From Bilabrum cf. latius (taxonomy: Eukaryota > Bigyra: Bicosoecida > Bigyra > Bicosoecida), in the NCBI GenBank assembly GCA_965178125.1, contig OZ237741.1, positions 496,001 through 560,000 of the forward strand: a DNA stretch of 64,000 nt, read 5' to 3'. Each line of letters begins with the position of its first letter. The stretch's first letter is position 1. This document shows, in pieces, positions 34,904 to 46,906 of the stretch. The translations under genes and the position numbers were made by a program. The notes under the pieces are model-generated. The model saw nothing but the letters and a program-made list of their open reading frames with translations, was not told where the DNA came from and made no database searches.

Positions 34904-37900
34904 TCATGCATTTGAATCAACCTAGCCCGGCAAACTGGCCCTGCGCTGCTCCGATTCCGCATCCCCCGGGCCGCTCCTCTCCATCACGAGCCCAGCAGTG
35001 AGGCTCGGGTCGGCAGAGGAAGGCCCCCCCTCCGAACCGAGCCGCATCATGCGCGGCGGCACGTCACCTCCTTCGCCCCCAGCAGCAGCGGCCCCTGCCC
35101 CTGCGCCTGCCTTGGCCACGTCGCCCAGCGTGTGCCCCAATGAGGCGGCCCTGAGGTCTGTGGCGTGCTGCGGTTTCACCGCGGCTGCCTCGCCGCCCGC
35201 CGTGTCCCTTCGCCCAGCCTTCGGGGGCAGTGTCCCCGCACCGCCCTCTGCACCTGCCGCACCTCCGCTCGCATCGGCCTCCCCCACACCCTTGCCCATC
35301 AGGTCGGTCACCCCCTTGGTCTTATCTTCTAGGACCGCTCGGCGGAAGGCGTTGTAGTCGATCGCCACGGTGCCGTCCTCGTTCACGGTGCCCGCTTCCT
35401 CCACCATCTGAGCCACTTCCTCGTCCGAGTAGTCGTTGCCCAGCACCTCCCTCAGGTCATCCGCGTTGATATACCCGCACCCATCCACGTCAAGCCTCCT
35501 GAAGGCCTCTTGCATCCTGGTGTCTTCGATCCTGATGCAGCTGCCCAGCGCCGCGGCAAGGAACTCCGTGTACGAGATTGTCTGCTTGGAGTGGTGCAGC
35601 CCGTCGAAGATTCGCCTCGCCTCGTGCGGGGTCATGCCACCTTGCTCCACCAGCACGGTGGTGATCTCTTCCGCCGTCAACAAGCCCTCCCCCGCCGTAT
35701 CGATCTGCTGAAAGGCGTCGCGCAAGCTGCGGATCTCGTCGCTGTTGAGCGTGAAGGCGATCGTGTTGAGCGCCGCCCGCTTGAACTTGCTGTAGGACGC
35801 AAAGCTTACAAGGCTCTTAATGATGCTCTGCGACACGTATGGGCCCCGGACCTCGGTCACCGCTGCGTCTGCGCTCGACATTGCAGACCCGGCCGAGCCC
35901 CCGCTGCCCTTGAGGCCGCCGGGCTTGGGCGTGTGAATCGACTCCTATAGCTTGGTGGCCAGATTGGACTGAGATTCTGTGACATCGCTCGTCTCCCTGA
36001 GGTACCTGGCCTGGTCCTCAGTGGGGGCAGGGGCAGGCGGGAGTGCTGGCATGTCGTCGCTTGCAGACCGATCGTGGCTCGCGAGGGCGTCCCTCTGGTA
36101 CCGCTCTGCCACCCTTAGCTTGGCCTGCACGGCCGCTTCCTTTGCCTTCTGTTCGTCCTCCTCGGCTTGCTTTGCTGCCTTGAGGGCTGCCTCGGTGGTC
36201 ATCGGCAGCGGCTTGCCCGTCCTTTCCAAGTGGTACTTGTGCCTGAACCTCTGCAGCCAGGGCAGCCTTCTGGCGTTCACTGCGGTCGGCCGCTTGGCCG
36301 AGTTGTACTTGAGGCACTGCCTCACAAAATCCTTGCAGTCTTCCGTGATGCCCGTCCACCGATAGCTGCTCAGCGTGTATCTGCCCCTCCTCACCCTGGC
36401 TAGAATCTCCGCGTCTGTCCGACCGCGGAACGGCGGTGTGCCCGCCACGAGCATGTATGCGATTACGCCAACGCTCCACACGTCACAGGCATGGTTATAG
36501 CCACCCTCCGCATTCTCGTCACCTAGCAGCACCTCAGGTGCCGTGTAGTAGGGCGTCCCGATCTGGGAGGCCATCCTGAGGATCTTGCAGTGCTTGTCGT
36601 CCATCTCGTCGTCCACGGGGCCGCCCGCCGCGCCTACCATGAAGCGCTTGCTCAGGCCGAAATCGATTAGCTTGAGCTGGGCGTCTGCGCCTCGCGACTC
36701 GAACAAGAAGTTCTCCAGCTTGAGGTCCTGCGGTAAGAGGGGGATGTCAAAATAGCAGACAAAGACCAGCGAGTAAAGGCGAAACGGTTCAATCCTGGCA
36801 CATGTGGCGCGTCTGCAACACGAGCAATTCGAGGCGTCTCTCACTCTGTGCGCCACCCCCATCCGGTGGATGTATGCTGTCGCTGCCAGCATCTGGTCCA
36901 CGATCGCGGCAGACTGCTCCTCGGTGAAATGGGACCCGTGCTGCTCGTGCAGCCGATCGAAGAGCTCCCCGCCGGTGCACAGCTCCGTCACGAGGTGCAG
37001 GTGCTGGCCCTGTTCGTAGAACTCGTACAGCTTGATGACGTTGGGGTGGTCAAGCAACCGCAGGAGCCGGATCTCCCCTCTGAGCTCGTCGATCAGGTCG
37101 GGGTCCATCTTCTCCAGCTCGATGCTCTTGAGGGCATACCTCTGGCCCGTCCTGCGGTGCCTCACGAGGTACACGCTGCCGCTCATTCCCTGTCCCAGTT
37201 GCTTCTCCCTCTCGTACACGTCGAACACGGAGATGCCCTCGTGTGCTCTCATCAGGTTGGCACGCACCCCCATCTCGTCGCCCGCCTGGCGCCCGTGCAA
37301 GGTAGCGTGGGGTACGGCCCCGCCCGGCGCAGAGGCCATGGGGCGCCGCTGGAGCCTCTGCTAGTCAGGACCGCCCTCCATCCGGGGCTTGACGCCTCCT
37401 CCCGGGCGAGAGCCCGGCTTGTGAATCATCAGTGCAGGCGCGGAGTCGGTCCCGTGGGGGGCTCCCGCAGATCCTCCTGAGCCTGCCTTGGCCGGGCCTC
37501 GGCCCCCTGCCTTCTCCTCCACGATCGGGACGGGCAATCCGCCCAACCCAGCCACAGCCCCAGCCCCGGCTCCGCTGGAGGCACCGCCACCCTGTGCCAC
37601 CGGCTTGGCCATCGCTGACCTGGCGGCGGCCGTCCCACCCCGCTCCAGCTCCATCGCGATCGTGGGCACGAGACCGCAGGTCGTGGCTGGCGGCACTGTG
37701 GGGTGGGGCGCGCTGGCCGCGACGGGCTCGGTGGCCGGCAGTGCCTTCGGCACAAGCAGAACCCGCCCGAAGTTGAGGGCCCCGGAGAGCCGCGCAAAGG
37801 CCGCTGGAGCTTCGTCAAAGGTGGAGATGGAGTCTATCTGCGGCCTGGCGTATCCCCTTCGGTACAGCTCCAGCACCACGCCCATGGCCGTGCGCACCTC

Positions 37901-38657
37901 GTGCGGCTGAGCATGCCTGAGCCAATCCACCAGCTCGAACCGTGCCGCCGCCTTGTTCGTCTTGTCCGTCAGTGCCTCGAACGGGTGCAGCGACTTGCGC
38001 TGCAGTCCCATGTACCTGGTCTCATGAGTCTTGAGGTATGCGCCCCCTTCGAACACGACGTGCATACCGAGGGGAGCAACCGCCGCACCGAACTTTCGCA
38101 TGTCTGCTTCGCCTCCCCTGCACTGGTCCAGCAGCAGCTGCACGCCTTTGTTCCCTGTCCGCTTGAGCGTCTCCGCCACCACGTCGGTCCTGCTTTCCTC
38201 CAGCAGCGCCTCGAATCCCTGGTGCCTCGCCTCCACGGCGCTGAGCTTGTGACCAGTGCCCAGCACCCGCACGTTTGGAATACATCTGCACAGCTGCGCG
38301 ACTGCGATGGACACTCCGTCGCAAGCGTCCCGGATGAGCACAGTGTCCCCCGGCGAGATGCGAGCCACGCGAAAGAGCAGCAGGTAGGCCGACAGGAAGT
38401 CATAGGGAAGCGCCGCCGCCTCTACGAAAGACATAGCATCGGGAATTTTGAACACTGCGGTACCAGCCACGATGATTCTGCTCGCATGGACGCCATACGG
38501 CCGGATGACAATCACCCTGTCCCCCGGCTTAACGTGCGACACCGCCGCTCCCACGCTTTCCACGATCCCAGACGCGTCCATCCCGACGACGCAGGGGGGA
38601 TTCGGTGCATCTGCATGAAGTCCATCAATTGCATATAAATCGTGATGCGACAGGCCA
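34904..38657 (-). CDS. Quinone-oxidoreductase-like (MDR) domain fused to a CDPK
   Basis: Three segments that look like separate genes in the standard code are in one frame, joined by TAGs at 37361 and 35945, with another at 34922 just before TGA 34904-34906. The N-terminal ~430 residues are a medium-chain dehydrogenase/quinone reductase domain (VVGMDASGIVESVGAAVSHV, VKPGDRVIV). The kinase has LGQGMSGSVYLV, YALKSIE, AHR-DLKLENFLFE, LIDFGLSKRF and YTAPEVLLGD. A 117-nt intron (36728-36844, GTGAGA to CCGCAG) splits HR from DLK. After a junction helix (SKFKRAALNTIAFTL) come four EF-hands, the third (DVDGCGYINADDL) and fourth (NEDGTVAIDYNAF) canonical and the second degenerate. Calcium would relieve autoinhibition as in other CDPKs; the oxidoreductase head is unusual. 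The 5' exon is missing: an acceptor (CACGCAG) at 38658 is likely, though the frame stays open to about 38752. Confidence 0.8.
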
Positions 38658-38752
38658 CTGCGTGGGGTTTGGGACGCTAAAGACACGATACTCTCGTTGA
38701 TTCCTCCTCGTTTAACACCGACAGGGTCACGCGAAACAGTCCACCGCGTTGA

Positions 38753-39408
38753 TCAAGCGCCAGTGGATCTGATTTTGAACAAATGCATGCAATCATTAAT
38801 TTGGTGGGATAAATGCACCATTCAATGCCCACATTCGGCATTGCTCGAAGATGTATACCTTCGGCAATTCGCTCACCAGGCTGTCACGCGCACGGCTACA
38901 TCTGTTGCTGTCTGCACTTGTTGCTTCAATAAGCAAACCGATGGATGCCCTGCGCAGTCAATTTCAACGCAAACGCGGCAGAAATACGGGCTGGGAAGTC
39001 GAGACGAGGTTCATCCAACAACGATTCTTGCCAATCACGGGGAAATCACCGGCTCACCGTCCGCATCTACGACTACTCCGCTCTCTCCAGGCACATCAGA
39101 GGCTCTACTGGCCATATCTTCAATGTTAAACTTGCTTAGTGGGCAAACAGCGGCAGACTAGCCACAGATCATCCGCGAATGATGCCGAAAGGATGTGCGA
39201 TATGATCCGATCGACACGGTTTTATGCCTCACTTGCAAGGATGACAAGCTGCAGTGGCATGTTTCGTGGCTTTCTGTGCAGACATATTCACTTTTGGGTA
39301 ACTTTTGAGCAATAAAACTACAATTTTTCTGAATGATTCTAAGTAAATCGACTTTAAGTCCTTTGGGGGTTGCCCGTGCCGGGCCAAATGGAGTCCGCAC
39401 GGCAGACG
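38753..39408. other. Intergenic stretch
   Basis: It should contain the 5' exon(s) and promoter of the oxidoreductase-CDPK gene on the minus strand. A plus-strand frame at 38697-39159 is open but begins with TTG and shows no recognisable domain. Nothing firm. Confidence 0.3.
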
Positions 39409-42400
39409 TCATGACATCACGCATCCATCAAGCTGCGGCTGCTGCCTCCCAGGGATCTCCTTGCCCTACCTTGCACCGCAGCATGGAATTTCGCACGCAC
39501 AAGGCGGTCTGGAATCCTTGGATTCCAGTTCTGTGCGGTTCTTACGCGCCTAATCGGATTTGGGCTCAGACGACGCTGCCGCACCCTACTTCACGTGGGA
39601 GGCATCCGCCGGCCCGGGGTGGTTGACATCGTCCTGCTCTGCTGCCGCAAGCACAGCCGCGAGCACATCCGGGTCTAAGCCATCGTGGCTGCTTGCTGCC
39701 CGCGCACCCGCACCACCCGGTCCGTTGTCCTGCCCATGCTCCCGCGCGATCGACTCCCACCCCAACCGAAGGAGCATTGTCTCCCTCGCCGCGGCATTAC
39801 TGGGCACGGCCCCGCACCAACCGAGCACGCCCTCCGCCCCCACCACGGGGTCCTCCAGCGGGGCATCCCCGTGCTTGCCGTCCTAATCCTGGTGTGACGA
39901 GTGACGAGCGCCCGCCCCCGCCCCCGCCCCCGCACCGTGGTGCACCCGCGCCATCCAGTCGTACAGCACGCTGGCCGGGACGCCGTGCTCGCCTCCCCCG
40001 AGCAAGTGCTCAAGGCCGCAGGTGCCCGCAGCGCGAATCGCCGCCCGCCCCGCCTCCCTGGCCATCTCAGCGCACAGAGTTGCGAAAGCTTCCGCGCCCC
40101 GCAAGGGACCATCGGAACAGGGCACGTCGATTCCCTCCGGGTCCTCAGCGTCGGAAGCGGGGCCGGTCCCGGGATCGATCCCCGGCAACGACCGCAAGAG
40201 ACCCTGCCCCCCAGCATCTGCACCGCCATGCCCTGCACCCACCCATTGTTCCCTGGCCTTCTGGTCCCTCTCCCCCAGCCCGAACAGCAGCGCCACCAGG
40301 GGCGCCGCGTCGCACCTCACCCACCTGTCGTCCACCTCGGCGCACAGGAAGGCCCTCCCCGGGTCCTCGGCCAATGGACCCAGCACCCTTGACTCGCACG
40401 CCAGTCGATCGGACGGCCAGGGACCGAACTCTGGGTTATCTGCCGAGCTGCTCCCGCTGCTGGAGTGGGAGCCGGTCTCCATACCAATCCCCTTCGATGC
40501 TGACGATGGCGGCAGGGGGGAGGACGAGGTGGAGCCCTTGCCTGTGCCCGGCTGGGATGGCGCTCGCGGCGATGCATCCAGGTCGACTGGAGGCTGCCTC
40601 ACGGGAGGCTGCTTTGAACTCTGCAGAGCCTGCAGCCTCGCCCACGCCGCTTCCGCCGTGCACTCGTGGCCAGGCACGCGCTCCATCTGGCTGCTGTACG
40701 CAAGGTACCGAGGCAGTCCGTCTGTGCTGGCGTCCTAGATGACGCCCTCGCGTGTTCCCTGGGGAACAACACGCCTTCCGTTGCTCTCCAGGACGTCGTG
40801 CAGGTGGTCTCGGAGCCGTGCCTCCCTGAGGCACAGGGAACAGGCTCGCGACAGGCGCAAACTCCGCACCACGTCATGCAGCGCCTTCGAGTCACCTACC
40901 GCCGGAATGGCCGCAATCCCGTGGGTGCCGTCCTACACCGATTCCACCTCGATGATCTCCCCGTGGTCTCGCAGCTTCCTCCGCGCGTGCTCCACGGCCA
41001 TGGCACCGCGGGCCAGCAGGGTACAGCACAGAATTAGATCGGCGCACGCGGCCCGCTTGCGCACCACCACGGATCTCCTACTTGCTTCGTCCTCTTCCCC
41101 GTCCGTACCAGCAGCCCCAGCCCCAGCCCCAGCCCCAGCAGCCCCGCCCTTGCCCAGGTCATCACCGGGACCATCCTGCATGCCTGGCTCCATCGTCCCC
41201 GGGGTGGCAATAGACTCGAAGGAGAACAGGAGAGGGCCGCTGTAGCCGTCCTTGTTGCCGCTGCTTCTTCGCGGTGGAGTGCGTTCCGGGGATTGGCTGT
41301 GGTGATCGAGGTGATCGCCGCTGCTGTTGCTGTTGCTGCTTGCAGACCCCGATGCCGTCGTAGTGGCAGTGTCGCTCGTGCTTGCGCCTGCTTCCGAGAA
41401 GCTGGACCGCCCGCTGCCCCCGCGCCTCGGAGACGACGGCAGCGACCTGCTGGGCCGGAACCCCCTCTTCTGACTCCGGATGAACTTCCTCAGCGCCTCC
41501 CCCAGCAGCTCCCTCCCGACCCCCCCGAGCTCGCACACCCTCCTCTCCTTTGCAAGGGGCTTGAACTCACCCGCGCCCGAGTGGAAGCTCTGGGAGCGCA
41601 TGAAGGGGGACCCCTTCTTCTCCTATTCCTCCTGCTTTCTCTCCCCGTTTTCCCTCTGATCAGGAGGCAAAGATCCAGAGTCCCTGGAGCCGCCCTTGGA
41701 GGTGCCGACTTGCCCGCTGCCATGCTGCACGGGCCGCAGCGCGTCCAGGAGCAGATCCACCCAGGCGAGGGCCAGGCCAGCCAGCTGCATGCCGTCGCTG
41801 TCGAGGCGCCTCGACCACTGTGTCTGTCGAAATCGCAGCTCGCCCCTTGCGTCGTCGCCCGTGCCCGCGCATGTCCCGGGGACGCGCATCACGCAGGCAG
41901 GCAGCTCCAGGTCGAGGGCCCCTTCGCTGGCGCTAGACGGCAAAATTGCGTTGGAAAGGGCTCGAAAACACGCGCTCGCGAGGGCTAGTTCGCTTGGAAG
42001 TATACCAGAGTAGCCGCGGCGGCCCACATCGGGAAACCGGTCTGGCTGCAGCGACCGCCTGACGCCGGACAGACGATACGGCTGGTACAACCCAAACGAT
42101 AGGCGCGAGCCACCTAGGGCACAGTCGAGCGAGATCCTGTGTCTAGGGTTCGGCTGCTCTATTTCCAATAGCAAATTTCGCGCGTGGCCATCCGACCGAA
42201 GCGACTCGGCGGCGCTGGTTGGGTCTGGCAGCGAGGCCAGTGCCCGTTTCCGGAATTTGTCGTCGCCTGGCAGCTCATGCGCCGCAGCCGTCCGCAGTGG
42301 CAGGTACAGCTGATGTGTAATAATCCATGGTAGTTGTGCAATGCTTTTCCCGAACAAATGATAGCAAAGCAGGCTGGAGAGGTTTGGCTGCTGGGGCTCC

Positions 42401-42648
42401 GAGGCTGGTGTCGCCGGCCTGAACGAAAATGATGCGCTGCGCGACAGCCTACGCTTGCCTGTCCCGTGGCTACTAGCTGGCAGTTCACCTGAATCCGGCT
42501 ACAATGCCCCGCTAGCCGTACCAACCTGCTCTGACGATGAGTTCGATCGAGCCGAGTGTGCGCTTGCGGGGGACTCCGAGTTGGATTGCCTGGACGGTGG
42601 CAGCGGCCCCATGTTGGAGGGATCATAGTATGATTGCTATTCAGCCAT
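39409..42648 (-). CDS. Uncharacterised Ser/Pro/Gly-rich protein, ~1079 aa
   Basis: One frame from the ATG at 42648 (MAE, then TAG as the fourth codon) to TGA 39409-39411, linking five open segments through TAGs at 42636, about 42501, 41623, 40933, 40738, 39883, 39586 and further 3'. An ordered block at residues about 95-260 reads LLCYHLFGKSIAQLPW and SDGHARNLLLEIEQ, then CALGGSRLSFGLYQPYRL; a second lies near residues 345-400 (ELGGVGRELLGEALRKFIRS). The rest is low-complexity. HARNLLL faintly resembles the catalytic-loop pattern of lipid kinases, too weak to name. The very early TAG directly after MAE would be unusual for a pseudogene and fits a sense codon. The upstream GH28 gene lies 222 bp away on the same strand. 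Confidence 0.6.
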
Positions 42649-42870
42649 GTTTATGCGCTGGACCAACGAGCGAAGTGAAGTTCTGGAGCAAGCAATCATT
42701 GAATTCAGCTCTGGCTTCAATTTAACCAAATGTGCACGCCACAAATCGTGCAAGTGGCCAAATCGCTCCATCGGATCTTGTGTGCCAACACATGAACACT
42801 CATGGGTTCGAAATGAATGGTTTCTTGTTCTTCCACAACCGAGCTCTGGCCCTACCCCACCGTAGAGTCA

Positions 42871-44442
42871 TTACCTGCTCGCGGCATCCGCCAGCGCCAC
42901 GCTCGGAACCATCGGCGATGTCTCGGACTAGCCTGCATACTCGCCGTCCAAATGCGGGGCGTGGCAGTCCAGGTCTCGCGAGTGGAGCGTGCTCAATGAG
43001 TCGCTCGTGCCATCCACGCACTTGCTCCAGTTCCCCGCCACGGACCATCCGGCCGGCACGGTGGGCCCGTTCCCCCTCGACGCGTCGAAGACCAGAGCCA
43101 CGCTCGACAGCGTCGTGTCCAGCGCATGCTCCAAGTACACGCCGCTCTACGGCCGCGCGATCAGACCGGGGTGTCCGGGGAGCGAGGGGCGGTAGTCGAT
43201 CCCCAGGGGCCAGTAGATGCCCCCCGGGCGCCTGACCCCAGACGGGGGGACCAGGGTGAGGCTGACGTTCTGCATCGACACACGCTCGATGGGGTACTGG
43301 GTGGTGCTGCTCACGACCGCACTGTTCACCGCGGCGCGGGAGCGAACGTTCACGAACCTGATGTCGCTGACCCGCCCCACGACGGATCCAGGAGACCGCT
43401 GCACACTCGAGATCCAAATGGATTCCGAGGCGCCCCACCACCTCGCCGGGTACATGTCCGTCGAGTCTATCTCGATGTCCCTGAACTCCACGTCAGAGAT
43501 GTTCCCCTGGTCCCTGTGCTGGATCCCGAGAGCCCGGTTGGTCCCGCCCAGCACCTGCAGCCCGGCGATGAGGATGTGCCGCATGTTGGCCTGTGTGGAG
43601 GACCCGAACTTCACCGCGCTGCTCCGTGATCTGGCTGCGTTGTTCTCTGCCAGGACGTTGTAGAGATCCATGGCACCCTCGGTGGATTTGAGGCAGATGG
43701 CATCGTCGCCAGTTTCTAGGATGGTGTCTCGCAAGGTGACGTTCTGGCTGGAATCGATGTCGATGGCGTCGCAGTTGGGCCATCGCTGGTCTCCAAATAT
43801 GGTAACGTTTTCGACAAGGGCGCTCGTCGTGTTAAAGAGGTGAAACGTCCAGTCGGGGCTGTTCCGGAGGTAGACGTCGCGGACCACAACCCGGTGGCTG
43901 TTCTTGATCTGAAGGAGCCGGGGCCTGCACTCGCCCTCACACCCTGCATGCTGCGGTCCAGTCCATGTGTGAGGCATGAGCTGGTCGAAATCCCTGCGGT
44001 ACTCGCGCAGGAATCCCGGGATCGCGTTCCCATCGAGCACCCCACCGCCGATGATTGCGGTGTTGCGCACTCCATCTGCCAGAACCACGCGCCAAAGCGA
44101 AGAATCGTTCTATGGATAGTCATCAGGCCGATTCGAGCCCAGGATAATTCCATCACCGGCCACATTTAAGACCATGTTAGATCGTAGTCGGACGAGCCCA
44201 GTCAAGTAAGATCCGTTCCGCACCAAAACCTGCGCGCTACCGCTAGGATGCGCCGAGGCAGCATCGATGGCTTTTTGGATGGCTGCAGTATCGACCGTCC
44301 TGCCGTCTCCAATTGCGCCAAAGTCCCTGATGTCGAAACTTGTTCTTGCTTCGGATGGAAAGTATTGGCACGTCTCCCCGCAACCTGTAGGATCTTTGGC
44401 CGCGACGATGCCAGCAATAGCAGCAATCGTAAGTATATACAT
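42871..44442 (-). CDS. Secreted GH28-type polygalacturonase-like hydrolase
   Basis: 523 residues from the ATG at 44442 to TAA 42871-42873 (TAATGA tandem). It begins with a signal peptide (MYILTIAAIAGIVAA). DIRDFGAIGDGRTVDTAAI is the usual opening of the GH28/pectin-lyase beta-helix. PNCDAIDID and ETGDDAICLKS carry the catalytic-type aspartates, and GIQHRDQGNISDVEF sits at the place of the conserved histidine. TAG codons are in frame at 44110, 43147 and about 42916; the C-terminal part past 43147 (YLEHALDTTLSS onward) is only reached by reading them. It probably cleaves pectic or other uronic-acid polysaccharides outside the cell. It is divergent from the TTC5-like gene with about 116 bp between starts, so the promoters overlap. 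Confidence 0.8.
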
Positions 44443-44558
44443 GATCAAGAGTAGCTACAACGAAATTCTGATCGAGTAGTGGCAAATTGAGCCGTTGCAA
44501 GCCGCAATCGTCACGTCCGGATGCAGCATTTCTCGTTCGAACATGCATTTATATTCGA

Positions 44559-46812
44559 ATGCAGGCGAAACTTGACAGGTGTAGTTTCCTTTTGCGGATC
44601 CTCTGGAGCAAGTACGAGGCTGGTGATGAAGACGGTACGGATCGATCGAGAGAAGCCGTGCTACGAGCGCTTCAAAATGAGTTTCCCGAGCCCAAGCACG
44701 ATCCCGCGGTCGCCATTGCAGACAGCGACCCGCAGGGTAGCCCCGCTTCGCGAAGATTAAATCCTGACTTTGAATCTGTTCCTGAACTCCCGGCCGAAGT
44801 GCAAGCCAGGATATCATACATTCGAGGCAAGGCACTGTATGTATCCGACCATCCGCCGGCTGCTGCTGACGTTGCCCTAGAGGATGCGGTGCGGGCAGAC
44901 CCCACCCAATGGGATGCCTGGCGTTGTTTGGCCGATCTAAAATTGCTGCGAAGGGACTTTGTGGGTGCCCGGGACGCCTGCCTGGCAGGGCTCCGTTGGG
45001 GACCGAGGGAGGCCAGGCTCTGGATGCAGCTCAGCCAGGTGCTTCGATCGTCGCCCCCATCGTCCGCCAGCAGGGGCGCAGCTCTCGCGCAACAAAGCGT
45101 TGATTGTGCCAACAAGGCGGTCGGGCTTGCCCCTAGTAGCGCCGAGGCCCACTGTGAGGAAGCAACCGAGCAATACCCGAGCAATAACCGAGCACCTGCT
45201 CCCTTGCTCAGCGTCCCCGTGGCGGTTGTGAGCCTTTGCCATCGCTGCTGGCTTCCTCTTTTTTCCATCAACAAGTTCTTATCGCGCAGATAATTTGGGC
45301 ATGGCTCACCTTAGCCTTTGTTTTCGGTCCTAGGTGCAGGTTCCCGCTCTAAAGCTGGCCATCGGAGCATACGAGCAAGCAGCTGCTCTGCAGGCGAAAT
45401 CTGAAGCGGAGGCGGCTGCCGCTTCGATTGATAGCGCCAAAGCTATAATGTCTCAATCGCCTGCCAGTGGTGCCACACCAAGCAGCAGACGGTTGTCCCC
45501 GCGGCCGGACAAGCCCGAACTCGACGCGGAAAGGGCCGGCCGAATGGGCGTGGTGCGCATGCGGGAGATGCACTTCAACAGAGGCATCGCGCTTCGGTTC
45601 GACGGAAGATTTGACCAGGCACTGGCGGCCTTCAGGCTCGCGCAGCTGGACCCGCGGCTGCCCGTCAAGGCCGAGATCGCGACCACGAAGAGGAGGGTGG
45701 TGCAGATCTCCACGGCGCTGAAACGAGCGTCCAGGTCTCGGGCTGCGAAACTGGACTCGGTGCGCGGGTCCATCGATGCGTTTGTGCAAGCCATTTACAG
45801 CTGCAGAGCAAGCAATGGATCCGACGGTACAGCAGCCAGCATCAAGGAGGCAGGTAACGCCACTGCCGATAGCAGAACCGACAGCAGTGCAGGCTGTGCA
45901 TCGGCAAGGAGCAAAGGAAGCACCGATAAGCCAAGCAGCGAGGAAATCCGCAACCCACATTCCACCGATGCTCCAAAGCAGTCGATTTCGAAACCTAGCA
46001 CGGATGCATTGCAGCAGCAGGCAAAGCCGGGCACTGGGAGCAGCGCCCCATCCGGAAACGAGGAGTAGCCCCTGCCCCTGCCGCTGCCCCCCCAGGAGGA
46101 GGTGGAGCGCACCGCGAGCGCGGTTGGATCTCGTCGGTTCGTGACCCTTGCAGAGCTGCGCCCAGGCTCGAATCCCGGTGTGGCAGTGGTCGTGTGCCCA
46201 GTGGCATGCCAGACATTCGCTGAGCAGCCCCCGCCAGTGCTCGTCTGCTGCGATGCGTCCGGCGCGGTGGGGAGGGCGTCTGACCCCGGCATTTTACCGT
46301 CTACAGCGCAAGACAAGGCCGGTGTTCTCGAATCCAGCTGCAGCACCATGAGCGAGAGCAAGGCGAGCGAGCAGGAGGGCGCGAGCGGAGCACTTGCCCG
46401 GGGGATCCGGATCGCCGAGGCTAGCGGTGACGAGCACGGCAATCTAGTAGAGTTTCCGGACGACCCGCAGATGCTCTGGCTCGACGGGTGCGTCGCGGTT
46501 GCCGCCTACGCCGCACCCACCACGGCTGCGTCTGGCTTGGCCTCTGCAAAGCTGGCCGTGCTCATCGATCCCGTGCTCACAGTAGCCAGCTTGCACAAAG
46601 AGAAGGCGGTCGCAGCTGCAAAATCAAAGGCGGTGGGTTCCACAGTATCAGGTCGCGGCACTACTGAAAGAGTTTCTCGTCGCGGTGGCATGGTGATTGG
46701 CTTCCCACTGGTGCGAGCCGAGAGCGCCGAGCACTTGCTCGTGCAAGGCCGGCCGGCTGGAGGGTACGGAGCAACGCAGGACGAGGCCAAGATTGGGAGT
46801 GCGTGGCAATGA
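44559..46812 (+). CDS. TTC5: TTC5-like tetratricopeptide protein with C-terminal OB domain
   Basis: Two exons, 44559-45153 and 45290-46812, 705 residues. The donor is CACT|GTGAGG and the acceptor GCGCAG|AT, restoring AEAHYNLGMAHLSL across the junction, an excellent TPR helix. The exon-2 start then crosses a TAG (45331) inside CFRS-x-VQVPALKL. TPR-like units cover residues about 80-330 (QWDAWRCLADLKLLRRDF, FNRGIALRFDGRFDQALAA). After a low-complexity linker and another TAG (46066), FVTLAELRPGSNPGVAV marks the OB-fold end typical of TTC5/STRAP, a stress-response and tubulin-mRNA-decay adaptor in animals. It ends in TGA. The 5' start is a choice: the frame is open further upstream without ATG. 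Confidence 0.75.
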
Positions 46813-46906
46813 CCGCAACACGAAACGTATATACAATTGCAGTATGGACAGCCCACGTTCACTTTACATTCAAATCCTGGATCCTTGCAATACAACGCTG
46901 CTGTCC

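Noticed and set aside
34904-38686. Three separate genes: reductase, kinase, EF-hand protein
   Set aside because: All three are in the same frame with no TAA or TGA and no spacer; the kinase and EF-hand parts together make a canonical CDPK.
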